Part shown: positions 45,442 through 53,499 of the stretch, one piece after another | How positions within the stretch are numbered: position 1 is the first letter of the stretch | Layout of the letters: every line of letters starts with the position of its first letter | Source: Candidatus Scybalocola faecigallinarum | Lineage (GTDB): Bacteria > Bacillota > Clostridia > Lachnospirales > Lachnospiraceae | Assembly: GCA_018711005.1 (NCBI GenBank) | Contig: DVIT01000012.1 | Span: 1 to 64,000, forward strand | Length of the DNA: 64,000 bases | Direction of reading: 5' to 3' | Made by a program: the position numbers and the translations under genes | The notes under the pieces: generated by a model | Databases searched by the model: none | Told to the model about the DNA's origin: nothing | Seen by the model: only the letters and a program-made list of their open reading frames with translations

Positions 45442-48059
45442 GCCTTAAAATAAGAAGTTATTTGCAGACCTTTTACAGCGATACCGCTGCCGGGCGTTTT
45501 ATTTGCAGGAACAGGTATTATATTATGGCTTTTATACTGCCGCTGCTGATTCTGACCGGGGCCTATATTGCTCTGGGAGTATATCCTTTTGGGGACCGGC
45601 AGGTGCAGATTATCGATTCCTATCATCAGTATGCCCCGTTTTTCTCAGAGTTTTACCGGAAGATCTGGGGCGGGGAAAGTCTTTTTTACAGCTTTAACGG
45701 CGGCCTGGGCATGAACTTTTGGGCCATCGTGGCTTACTATCTGGCCAGCCCGCTGAATGTGCTTTTGCTGCTGTTTCCCCGGGACTTTTTGCTGGAGGGC
45801 TTTACATTTATTTTAATGCTGAAGATCGCTCTGGCAAGTACAACCTTTGCTTACTATATCCGGAAACGCTTCGGAAGATATAATATTACCATTGTTTATT
45901 TTGCACTGTTTTATGCGCTGTGCGGATGGGTCCTGGGTTATAACTGGAACATTATGTGGCTGGATTGCCTTGTTTTGCTGCCGCTGATCATCCTGGGCCT
46001 GGAACGGCTTGTACAGACCGGAAATGGTCTGCTTTACGGCATCACCCTGGCCTTGTGTATTATCAGCAATTACTACATTGCCATTATGGTATGTATTTTC
46101 CTTGTGCTTTACTTTTTTGTGGCCTTTGCCCAGACAAGAAAAAAGACCGTGGCCCTGTTTTTTAAGCGGGGATTTTTGTTTGCCGGATATTCCCTGCTGG
46201 CCGGGGCGTCCAGCGCTGTGCTGATCCTGCCGACCTTGTCGGCGCTGGCTGTGTCCAACTCGGCGGATTCTAAATTCCCTACGGAGATCGAGTTTTATCA
46301 CAGCTTTACAGAGTTGTTAAGCCAGCAGTTTGCCTTTGCAAAGCCAACAGAGCTGAGCGGCGATCCGAACCTGTATTTCGGCGTGTTTACGCTGCTGCTG
46401 GTCATTTTATACATTTTTTGCAGGGGCATCCCTCTGGGTGTGCGGCTGCTGAAAGTCGGACTGCTGGCATTTTTACTGTTTAGCACGAACTTCAGGATTT
46501 TGGATTATATATGGCACGGCTTCCATTTTCCCAACAGCCTTCCCGCCCGGTTTACCTTTATTTATGCATTTTTAGCGCTGACAATGGCCTATGAAGTGAT
46601 CCTGCGGCTAAGACGGCTGAAGTTCTGGCAGTATTTCCTGTCCTTTGTTCTGCTCCAGGCCCTTGTTTTGTGGTGCTGGCTGGATCCGGATGTGGATCTG
46701 GAAATTTATTCCTATATTATTACAGAGCTGCTGCTGCTGCTGTATTTTATATGGATGTGTCTGTATAAGGGCTGTCCCGGACGCCGCACCTTTTTCCGGG
46801 GCGCGGCTATGGTGCTTATTGTTGTGGAAACTGCAGGGAATGGCATTTACGGACTGTGTGAAAACGGAAGCATTGACCGTACCTCCTATAATCAGTATTT
46901 GGATTCTGCCAGAGAGCTGAAAAACCTGGTTCAGGAACAGGAGGACGGAGGCTTTTACCGTATGGAGCTGGATTCCTTCAGCGCCAGAAATAATAATATG
47001 TATCTGGCCCTTCCCGGTGTTTCTCTGTTTGCGTCCACCATGGGAGCGTCTATTAACGACCTGATGGGGAAGGTGGGATATTTTGAAGCCACCAACAAGT
47101 ACAGCTATGTAGGCGCCACCTCCTTAACGGACAGTATTTTTGGTATAAAGTATCTGCTGTCAACCGATAAGACGGATCAGATCCGTACATTTAACTATAT
47201 GTCCACTTCCGGAAGCCAGAGCATTTATAAAAACCCCTATGCCCTTTCCCTGGGCTTTATGGTGGACAGCAATTATGCCAACTGGAATTATAATCTGGCC
47301 CTTCCGGATGATGTGCTGAATGATTTTGTCCAAAAGACAACAGGAACGGATCAGTTTTTGTTTAAGGATGAGGAGATCAACGGACTTACATCTGAAACCT
47401 GCCAGCTGTCTGATCTGGGCAACGGCCAATATTCCTACACCAAGGAAAATGCCGGCGATGAGGGCAGCGTAACGCTATCCATGGATATTACAGACGGGCA
47501 GACCCGCTATATTTATTACCGGGCAGCGAATTGCGACAGCCTTAAGGTCAGCCGCAACGACTCGGTGAAAACTTACTCAGATACCCGGGGACACCTGGTG
47601 GAGCTGGGCAATGACGGGCATATTGAGCTGGAGTTTGTCACAGACAGCGACCATTCCACAGGAACGATTGAACTGTATATGTTTACTTATGATACCCAGG
47701 TTTTTGAAAACTTCTATAATGAAGTCAGCCAGAACCAGTGGGATATTGAGGAATTTTCCAGCACCCGCATCAGCGGTACGATTAATGCAGATGAGGATGG
47801 CATTATGTTCACATCCATTCCTTATGACAGCGGCTGGACCGTGAAAGTGGACGGACAGAAGGTAGAAACCCAGTCCATTGGCGGATCACTGATGTATATT
47901 TATCTTTCCGCCGGAGAACACACCGTGGAAATGACCTACATGCCCACCGGCTTTATTCCCGGCTTTATCATCACTGCCGGAAGCTGTCTGATATTTGCTG
48001 TGATCATCGCGAGAAAACAGAAAAAGAAAAACCAAAGCAATAAAGTTGTAACAATTTAA
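45438..48059 (+). CDS. YfhO family membrane protein (GT-C-like glycosyltransferase)
   Basis: An 873-aa protein with about 12 membrane helices in the first ~460 residues, a large extracellular beta-rich region (residues ~480-830) and a C-terminal helix (GFIPGFIITAGSCLIFAVII) followed by a basic tail. The first extracellular loop holds DSYHQYAPFFSEFYRKI with the Asp and acidic region typical of YfhO/GT-C enzymes. Relatives add sugars to lipoteichoic or wall teichoic acid from lipid-linked donors, which would suit the LTA-synthase-like gene at 1.4 kb; this link is inference. It overlaps the preceding kinase gene by 4 bases and ends at a strong terminator. Confidence 0.85.
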   Translation: MSLKIRSYLQTFYSDTAAGRFICRNRYYIMAFILPLLILTGAYIALGVYPFGDRQVQIIDSYHQYAPFFSEFYRKIWGGESLFYSFNGGLGMNFWAIVAYYLASPLNVLLLLFPRDFLLEGFTFILMLKIALASTTFAYYIRKRFGRYNITIVYFALFYALCGWVLGYNWNIMWLDCLVLLPLIILGLERLVQTGNGLLYGITLALCIISNYYIAIMVCIFLVLYFFVAFAQTRKKTVALFFKRGFLFAGYSLLAGASSAVLILPTLSALAVSNSADSKFPTEIEFYHSFTELLSQQFAFAKPTELSGDPNLYFGVFTLLLVILYIFCRGIPLGVRLLKVGLLAFLLFSTNFRILDYIWHGFHFPNSLPARFTFIYAFLALTMAYEVILRLRRLKFWQYFLSFVLLQALVLWCWLDPDVDLEIYSYIITELLLLLYFIWMCLYKGCPGRRTFFRGAAMVLIVVETAGNGIYGLCENGSIDRTSYNQYLDSARELKNLVQEQEDGGFYRMELDSFSARNNNMYLALPGVSLFASTMGASINDLMGKVGYFEATNKYSYVGATSLTDSIFGIKYLLSTDKTDQIRTFNYMSTSGSQSIYKNPYALSLGFMVDSNYANWNYNLALPDDVLNDFVQKTTGTDQFLFKDEEINGLTSETCQLSDLGNGQYSYTKENAGDEGSVTLSMDITDGQTRYIYYRAANCDSLKVSRNDSVKTYSDTRGHLVELGNDGHIELEFVTDSDHSTGTIELYMFTYDTQVFENFYNEVSQNQWDIEEFSSTRISGTINADEDGIMFTSIPYDSGWTVKVDGQKVETQSIGGSLMYIYLSAGEHTVEMTYMPTGFIPGFIITAGSCLIFAVIIARKQKKKNQSNKVVTI

Positions 48060-48063
48060 AACC

Positions 48064-48119
48064 AAAGCGGGGAAACGCCAAATATTTCCAGGCCTCCCCG
48101 CTTTTTTTTCGTTAATAAA
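48064..48119 (+). terminator. Intrinsic terminator of yfhO
   Basis: AAAGCGGGGA (48064-48073) pairs with TCCCCGCTTT (48105-48114), followed by a long T-run. Confidence 0.9.
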
Positions 48120-48133
48120 AATTTAAAAACTAA

Positions 48134-48161
48134 TTTACAAATTCCACTTATATGGTATAAT
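48134..48161 (+). promoter_or_regulatory. Promoter of murA
   Basis: TTTACA (48134-48139) and perfect TATAAT (48156-48161) are 16 bp apart, giving a leader of about 190 bases. Confidence 0.75.
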
Positions 48162-48167
48162 ATCCAT

Positions 48168-48345
48168 TAGGCAAAGAGCAGGGCGGCGTGCCAAAAGGAA
48201 AAAGCGGCTGCTTGCAGACGGATTTTTCCTTTGGGCACGACATCGGGCGAACGCCCTCCCTGCGCATGTGGCGAACCCCCACAGGCAAGGCGCTTTAAAT
48301 GGCGCCGAAAGGAAGCTCAAGTGTGCCTGAGTTCCAAAATAGATT
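48168..48345 (+). ncRNA. Structured leader of murA with a three-way junction, class unknown
   Basis: GCAGGG (48178-48183) and CCCTGC (48258-48263) close a junction holding a long hairpin (GTGCC..AAAAGGAAAAA with TTTTTCC..GGGCAC, 48188-48238) and a short one (GGGCGAACGCCC, 48245-48256). Three more hairpins follow: TGTGG/CCACA (48267-48283), GGCGC/GCGCC (48289-48306) and GGAAGCTCA/TGAGTTCC (48311-48335). No T-run terminator is present, so control would act on translation or stability. I know no matching family. Confidence 0.5.
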
Positions 48346-48357
48346 AAGAGGTGTGCA

Positions 48358-49650
48358 ATGGAACAATATATTATAAAAGGCGGCAACCCTCTGGTTGGCG
48401 AAGTTAATATCGGCGGTGCAAAAAACGCGGCTCTTGGTATCCTTGCAGCCGCAGTTATGTCCAATGAAGATGTTTTAATTGAAAATATGCCGAATGTAAA
48501 CGACACCAATATTCTTCTGCAGGCAATTTCTTCCATTGGAGCCAAAGTCCATCGTGTTGACGGTAATACAGTTAAGATAAATGGTGCAAATATTCAGTCT
48601 CTTTGTATTGATGACGGTTTTATCCGGAAGATCCGGGCGTCATATTATCTGTTGGGAGCCCTTTTGGGCAAATATAAAAAAGCCCAGGTTGCCCTTCCCG
48701 GCGGATGTGCCATTGGCAGCAGGCCCATTGACCAGCATATTAAAGGTTTTCGGGCGCTGGGCGCCAAGGTGAGTATCGAAAACGGTATGATTATGGCAGA
48801 AGCTGACCGGCTGGTAGGCGCTCATATTTATTTTGACGTTGTTACCGTAGGAGCTACCATTAATGTAATGATGGCTGCTTCCATGGCAGAAGGCCGTACA
48901 GTGCTGGAAAATGCAGCAAAAGAGCCGCATATTGTAGATGTGGCCAATTTCCTTAACAGTATGGGTGCAGACATTAAAGGCGCAGGCACTGATGTGATCC
49001 GCATCCGGGGCGTCAGCCGTTTTAAAGGCGCAGAGTATGCCATTATTCCGGATCAGATCGAAGCAGGAACCTTTATGTGTGCCGCAGTTGCTACCAAAGG
49101 TGATATTACAGTAAAAAATGTGATTCCCAAACATTTGGAGTCCATTACAGCAAAGCTGCTGGAAATGGGCGCTCAAATTGAGGAATCGGATGATGCTGTG
49201 CGGGTCGTTGCTACACGCCGCTGTCATCCTACAAACATAAAAACACTTCCGTATCCGGGCTTCCCGACGGATATGCAGCCCCAGATCCTTATTGCCCTGG
49301 GTCTGTCTGACGGGACGAGCATTGTTACGGAAAGCATTTTTGAAAACCGCTTTAAATATGTGGATGAACTGGCCCGTATGGGCAGCAACATTAAAGTAGA
49401 AGGCAATACGGCATTTGTGACCGGTGTGAAAGAATACCGGGGCGCAAAGGTTACAGCGCCGGATCTTCGTGCCGGAGCTGCATTAGTCATTGCCGGACTG
49501 GCTGCTGAAGGCTATACAACAGTTGATGACATTCACTTTATTCAAAGAGGTTATGAAAATTTTGAGGGCAAGCTTCGTTCCCTTGGCGGCATGATCGAAA
49601 AGGTCAGCAGCGAAAAGGAAGCACAAAAATTCAAACTGAAAATCGGTTAA
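48358..49650 (+). CDS. murA: UDP-N-acetylglucosamine 1-carboxyvinyltransferase
   Basis: A 430-aa enzyme for the first committed step of peptidoglycan synthesis, adding enolpyruvate from PEP to UDP-GlcNAc. Lys22-Asn23 are in GGAKNAALGIL, and the nucleophile Cys117 is in LPGGCAIGSRPIDQH; Cys here predicts fosfomycin sensitivity at the target. Inverted-barrel repeats such as ITAKLLEMGAQI and GFPTDMQPQILIALGLS are normal. AGAGGTG precedes the ATG. The long structured leader upstream suggests post-transcriptional control. Confidence 0.96.
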   Translation: MEQYIIKGGNPLVGEVNIGGAKNAALGILAAAVMSNEDVLIENMPNVNDTNILLQAISSIGAKVHRVDGNTVKINGANIQSLCIDDGFIRKIRASYYLLGALLGKYKKAQVALPGGCAIGSRPIDQHIKGFRALGAKVSIENGMIMAEADRLVGAHIYFDVVTVGATINVMMAASMAEGRTVLENAAKEPHIVDVANFLNSMGADIKGAGTDVIRIRGVSRFKGAEYAIIPDQIEAGTFMCAAVATKGDITVKNVIPKHLESITAKLLEMGAQIEESDDAVRVVATRRCHPTNIKTLPYPGFPTDMQPQILIALGLSDGTSIVTESIFENRFKYVDELARMGSNIKVEGNTAFVTGVKEYRGAKVTAPDLRAGAALVIAGLAAEGYTTVDDIHFIQRGYENFEGKLRSLGGMIEKVSSEKEAQKFKLKIG

Positions 49651-49657
49651 TTTAAAA

Positions 49658-49758
49658 CTCTCTTATTCAGAGCAATGGAGACCAAGGATCTGCGAAATTG
49701 CGGCAACCCCTTACATGGAAGGTGCCAACCTGAGCGAGTAATTCGAACAATAAGAGGA
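49658..49758 (+). ncRNA. SAM-I (S-box) riboswitch upstream of metK
   Basis: P1 is CTCTTATT (49660-49667) with AATAAGAG (49749-49756). Conserved core segments AGAGCAATGGAGACC, TGCGGCAACC, GGAAGGTGCCAACC and TGAGCGAGTAATTC are in the right order. It senses S-adenosylmethionine and shuts off metK by termination. Confidence 0.95.
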
Positions 49759-49774
49759 TTTGAAATAAAAAATC

Positions 49775-49801
49775 AAGTCCGCTTTGCGGACTTATTTTTT
49801 T
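49775..49801 (+). terminator. Terminator of the SAM-I expression platform
   Basis: AAGTCCGC pairs with GCGGACTT around TTT, then A and seven T. GGATTTGA (49756-49763) can instead pair with TCAAGTCC (49773-49780) as an antiterminator. Confidence 0.9.
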
Positions 49802-49894
49802 GATAGGAAACCATGCAGCATCAATGTAAAAGAAATGCCCCTCCCGGGGTTTTAAGGGCAAAAAACCGGCCCTCAGAAAAAGAAAGGAGAAACT

Positions 49895-51082
49895 ATGGAA
49901 AAATTATTATTCACATCAGAATCGGTAACTGAAGGTCATCCGGATAAAATGTGCGATCAGATTTCTGACGCTATTTTAGATGCGCTGTTAGAGCAGGATC
50001 CAATGAGCCGGGTGGCTTGTGAAACTTGTGTAACCACAGGACTTGTTATGGTTATGGGTGAGATTACCACCAGTGCCTATGTAGATATTCAGAAAATCGT
50101 CAGAGAAACTGTTGCAGAAATCGGTTATACCCGTGCAAAATACGGCTTTGACGCAGAAACCTGCGGCGTGCTGACTGCCATTGATGAACAGTCCGCAGAT
50201 ATTGCCCTTGGTGTAAACAAAGCTCTGGAAGCCAAAGAAAATAAAATGTCTGACGAGGAGATTGACGCTATTGGCGCCGGAGATCAGGGTATGATGTTTG
50301 GTTATGCAACCAATGAAACCGAAGAATTTATGCCCTATCCTATTGCTTTGGCCCACAAACTGGCCCGTCAGCTGACAAAAGTGAGAAAGGACGGCACATT
50401 AAAGTATCTTCGTCCCGATGGAAAGACTCAGGTAACTGTAGAATATAACGAAGACGGGAAACCGGTACGCCTGGATGCTGTCGTATTATCCACACAGCAT
50501 GATGACACAGTAACCCAGGAACAGATCCATGAAGATATTAAAAAATATGTATTTGATGCCATCCTTCCTGCAGATATGGTGGATGAAAATACAAAGTTCT
50601 TCATTAATCCTACCGGCCGTTTTGTTATCGGCGGACCTCACGGCGACAGCGGTCTCACGGGCCGTAAGATTATTGTAGACACCTACGGCGGCTATGCCCG
50701 TCACGGCGGCGGCGCATTTTCCGGAAAAGACTGCACAAAGGTTGACCGTTCTGCTGCCTATGCGGCCAGATATGTGGCTAAAAACCTTGTAGCAGCAGGT
50801 ATTGCCGATAAGTGCGAGATCCAGCTGTCTTACGCGATTGGTGTGGCACATCCTACATCCATTATGGTGGATACTTTTGGAACAGGAAAGCTTTCTAACG
50901 AAAAGATCGTAGAAATTATCCGTGAAAACTTTGACCTTCGTCCGGCCGGCATTATTAAAATGCTGGATCTGAGACGTCCGATCTACAAGCAGACCGCAGC
51001 ATACGGCCACTTTGGCCGCAATGACCTTGACCTGCCCTGGGAGAAGCTGGACAAGGTGGATCTGCTGAAAAGCTATATGTAA
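49895..51082 (+). CDS. metK: S-adenosylmethionine synthetase
   Basis: A 395-aa enzyme that makes SAM from methionine and ATP. Motifs: [19 protein letters not shown] at the start, [12 protein letters not shown] near residue 127, and the P-loop-like [18 protein letters not shown]. It provides SAM for methyltransferases and is under the SAM-I riboswitch directly upstream, a feedback loop. AAAGGAG precedes the ATG. Nothing follows in the same operon with clear spacing; the MATE gene starts 133 bases later. Confidence 0.97.
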   Translation: MEKLLFTSESVTEGHPDKMCDQISDAILDALLEQDPMSRVACETCVTTGLVMVMGEITTSAYVDIQKIVRETVAEIGYTRAKYGFDAETCGVLTAIDEQSADIALGVNKALEAKENKMSDEEIDAIGAGDQGMMFGYATNETEEFMPYPIALAHKLARQLTKVRKDGTLKYLRPDGKTQVTVEYNEDGKPVRLDAVVLSTQHDDTVTQEQIHEDIKKYVFDAILPADMVDENTKFFINPTGRFVIGGPHGDSGLTGRKIIVDTYGGYARHGGGAFSGKDCTKVDRSAAYAARYVAKNLVAAGIADKCEIQLSYAIGVAHPTSIMVDTFGTGKLSNEKIVEIIRENFDLRPAGIIKMLDLRRPIYKQTAAYGHFGRNDLDLPWEKLDKVDLLKSYM

Positions 51083-51215
51083 TTGCTGCAGGTAATTAGG
51101 ATTTCTTATAGCCTCCGTCATAGCCCCTGTGTCAACAGCCATCCGGCACACAGGGGATCATGCCGGGGGCCTTATTAAACTAAAGAAAAGATTAATCATT
51201 GGAGGAGGAATATTC

Positions 51216-52595
51216 TTGGAAGATAAGAAAAAAACCGAGCTGTTTGAAAATATGCCTATTGCTAAAGCAGTAGTCAAGCTTGCCATTCCAACCGTGTTAA
51301 GCTCCCTGGTTATGGTGCTGTATAATCTGGCAGACACCTTTTTTGTAGGAATGCTCAATGATCCTGTGGAAAATGCCGGAGTTGCCCTGGCAGCGCCGGT
51401 ACTGCTGGCATTTAATGCCATCAACAACCTGTTTGGCGTAGGCAGTTCCAGTATGATGAGCCGTGCCCTTGGACGCCGGGATTTTGAAACCGTTTCCCGA
51501 AGTTCTGCTTTTGGATTTTATTGTTCCATTATCTGCGGTATTATTTTTTCTGTGCTTTGTACTGTTTTCGGCGGTCCGCTGCTGACCTTGCTGGGAGCTG
51601 ATGCTACGACCCTGGAGGCGACCCGGGAGTATATGTTCTGGACCGTTACCTGCGGAGCTGCGCCGGCGATCCTGAACGTGGTCATGGCCTATCTTGTCCG
51701 TGCCGAAGGTTCATCTATGCATGCCAGCATCGGAACCATGAGCGGATGTATTTTAAACATGATTCTGGATCCTGTATTCATTCTTCCATGGGGATTTAAT
51801 ATGGGGGCTGAAGGCGCCGGATTGGCTACATTTCTTTCAAACTGCGTTGCGTGTCTGTATTTCTTTGTCCTGTTATATGTCAAACGGGGGAACACTTATG
51901 TATGTGTAAACCCGAAAATGTTTGGATTTCGCAAAAAGATCGTATTGGGGATCTTTGGCGTGGGTATCCCTGCATCCATCCAAAACCTGCTGAATGTTAC
52001 CGGTATGACAGTGCTGAACAACTTTACATCGGCTTTTGGCGCAGATGCGGTGGCAGCCATGGGCATTACTTATAAAGTGAATATGGTGCCTATGAATATT
52101 TCTATGGGAATGTCCCAGGGAATCATGCCCCTGATCAGCTATAATTATGCCAGTGGAAATCATAAGCGTATGAAAAAGACCATTACGTTTGCCTATAAGG
52201 CAGCTCTGATCTTTATTATTGCCATGTCCTGTATTTATTTTATCGGCGCTGACTTTGTTGTTGGGCTGTTTATGGATAATGAAGCCATCATCGGGTACGG
52301 CGCCCGTTTCCTGCGGGGCTTTTGCCTTGGCCTGCCCTTCCTGTGCGTGGATTTTCTGGCTGTGGGTGTGTTCCAGGCTGTGGGTATGGGAAAAGAAGCC
52401 CTTATTTTTGCTATTCTTAGAAAAATTGTCCTGGAAATTCCCGCATTATGCCTTTTAAACTGGCTGTTCCCGTTATATGGCCTGGCTTATGCCCAAATGT
52501 GCGCGGAAATCGTTTTGTCTATTGCGGCAATCATTGTTCTCAGACGGTTTTTTAAAAAGAGCAATCTGGAAAAACAGGTCCGCACCCAAAGCTGA
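51216..52595 (+). CDS. MATE family efflux transporter
   Basis: A 459-aa membrane transporter with 12 predicted helices in two related halves (for example AIPTVLSSLVMVLYNLADTF and FGVGIPASIQNLLNVTGMTV). MATE proteins export cationic drugs or metabolites using Na+ or H+ gradients; the substrate is unknown. The start is TTG 51216, seven bases after GGAGGAGG; an earlier in-frame start lacks such a site. It could be co-transcribed with metK, but the gap of 133 bases leaves room for a promoter. Confidence 0.88.
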   Translation: MEDKKKTELFENMPIAKAVVKLAIPTVLSSLVMVLYNLADTFFVGMLNDPVENAGVALAAPVLLAFNAINNLFGVGSSSMMSRALGRRDFETVSRSSAFGFYCSIICGIIFSVLCTVFGGPLLTLLGADATTLEATREYMFWTVTCGAAPAILNVVMAYLVRAEGSSMHASIGTMSGCILNMILDPVFILPWGFNMGAEGAGLATFLSNCVACLYFFVLLYVKRGNTYVCVNPKMFGFRKKIVLGIFGVGIPASIQNLLNVTGMTVLNNFTSAFGADAVAAMGITYKVNMVPMNISMGMSQGIMPLISYNYASGNHKRMKKTITFAYKAALIFIIAMSCIYFIGADFVVGLFMDNEAIIGYGARFLRGFCLGLPFLCVDFLAVGVFQAVGMGKEALIFAILRKIVLEIPALCLLNWLFPLYGLAYAQMCAEIVLSIAAIIVLRRFFKKSNLEKQVRTQS

Positions 52596-52690
52596 GCCAA
52601 AAGCTAAGGAGATCAAGGCCAGGGCCTATAAAGCTTCGGGGCCGCAGCCGCCGGCCCGGCCACTGCCTGAAAACACCAGACTCACTAAAG

Positions 52691-52704
52691 TGACAAAATT
52701 GTCA
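52691..52704. promoter_or_regulatory. Perfect 14-bp palindrome upstream of the ABC transporter operon
   Basis: TGACAAAATTGTCA is a perfect dyad, followed by TTTTTT. A TATAAT at 52739-52744 lies downstream with a weak -35. It may be an operator of an unlinked regulator or a short terminator. Confidence 0.45.
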
Positions 52705-52779
52705 TTTTTTCCGTCACTGTCAGGTCATGTGATTCGGATATAATAAGGTACAAAGTGTTTACAGACCATAGGAGGAATT

Positions 52780-53499
52780 ATGAAAATTTTGGAAGTGAGC
52801 CATTTGACGAAGATTTATGGCAAGGGAGAAAATGCGGTGAAGGCTTTGGATGATGTGAGCTTTTGTGTGGAACAGGGTGAATTTCTGGCGATCACCGGAC
52901 CGTCCGGTTCCGGAAAATCCACGCTGCTCCACATTATCGGGGGCGTGGATCTGCCTACAAAGGGCAGTGTAAAGATCGAAGATACGGATATATACAAGCT
53001 TAATGAAACAAAGCTGGCCATTTTCCGACGCCGCCAGATCGGCCTGATCTACCAGTTTTATAACCTGATTCCTGTACTGGATGTATGGGAAAATATGACA
53101 CTGCCGTTGCTTTTGGACGGCCAGAAGCCGGATAAGGCCTACACCCGGGAGCTTGTGGATACCCTGGGGCTATCGTCCCGGGTCCACCATCTTCCTAACC
53201 AGCTGTCCGGAGGGCAGCAGCAGCGGGTTTCTATCGGGCGGGCGTTAATGACCCATCCGGCTCTTGTGCTGGCCGATGAGCCTACGGGAAATCTGGACCG
53301 GAAAAACAGCAGTGAAATCGTGGAATTATTAAAGTATTCCAACCGTCATTATAACCAGACACTGATCATTATTACTCATGATGAAAGTATTGCCCTTCAG
53401 GCAGACCGTATTATTAATATTGAAGACGGGCGTATTACCCGGGATGAGGTGCTGCGCAATTCTTCAAAGCATGAATATGCTCCGGAGGTGGCACAATGA
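52780..53499 (+). CDS. ABC transporter ATP-binding protein (MacB/LolD type)
   Basis: A 239-aa ATPase: Walker [17 protein letters not shown] near residue 39, Q-loop [15 protein letters not shown], signature [15 protein letters not shown], Walker [13 protein letters not shown] and H-loop ITHDE. It powers the FtsX-like permease whose gene overlaps its last 4 bases. Pairs of this kind export peptides or lipoproteins, or confer peptide-antibiotic resistance. AGGAGG precedes the ATG. There is no adjacent two-component system, which resistance-type (BceAB-like) transporters often have. Confidence 0.93.
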   Translation: MKILEVSHLTKIYGKGENAVKALDDVSFCVEQGEFLAITGPSGSGKSTLLHIIGGVDLPTKGSVKIEDTDIYKLNETKLAIFRRRQIGLIYQFYNLIPVLDVWENMTLPLLLDGQKPDKAYTRELVDTLGLSSRVHHLPNQLSGGQQQRVSIGRALMTHPALVLADEPTGNLDRKNSSEIVELLKYSNRHYNQTLIIITHDESIALQADRIINIEDGRITRDEVLRNSSKHEYAPEVAQ

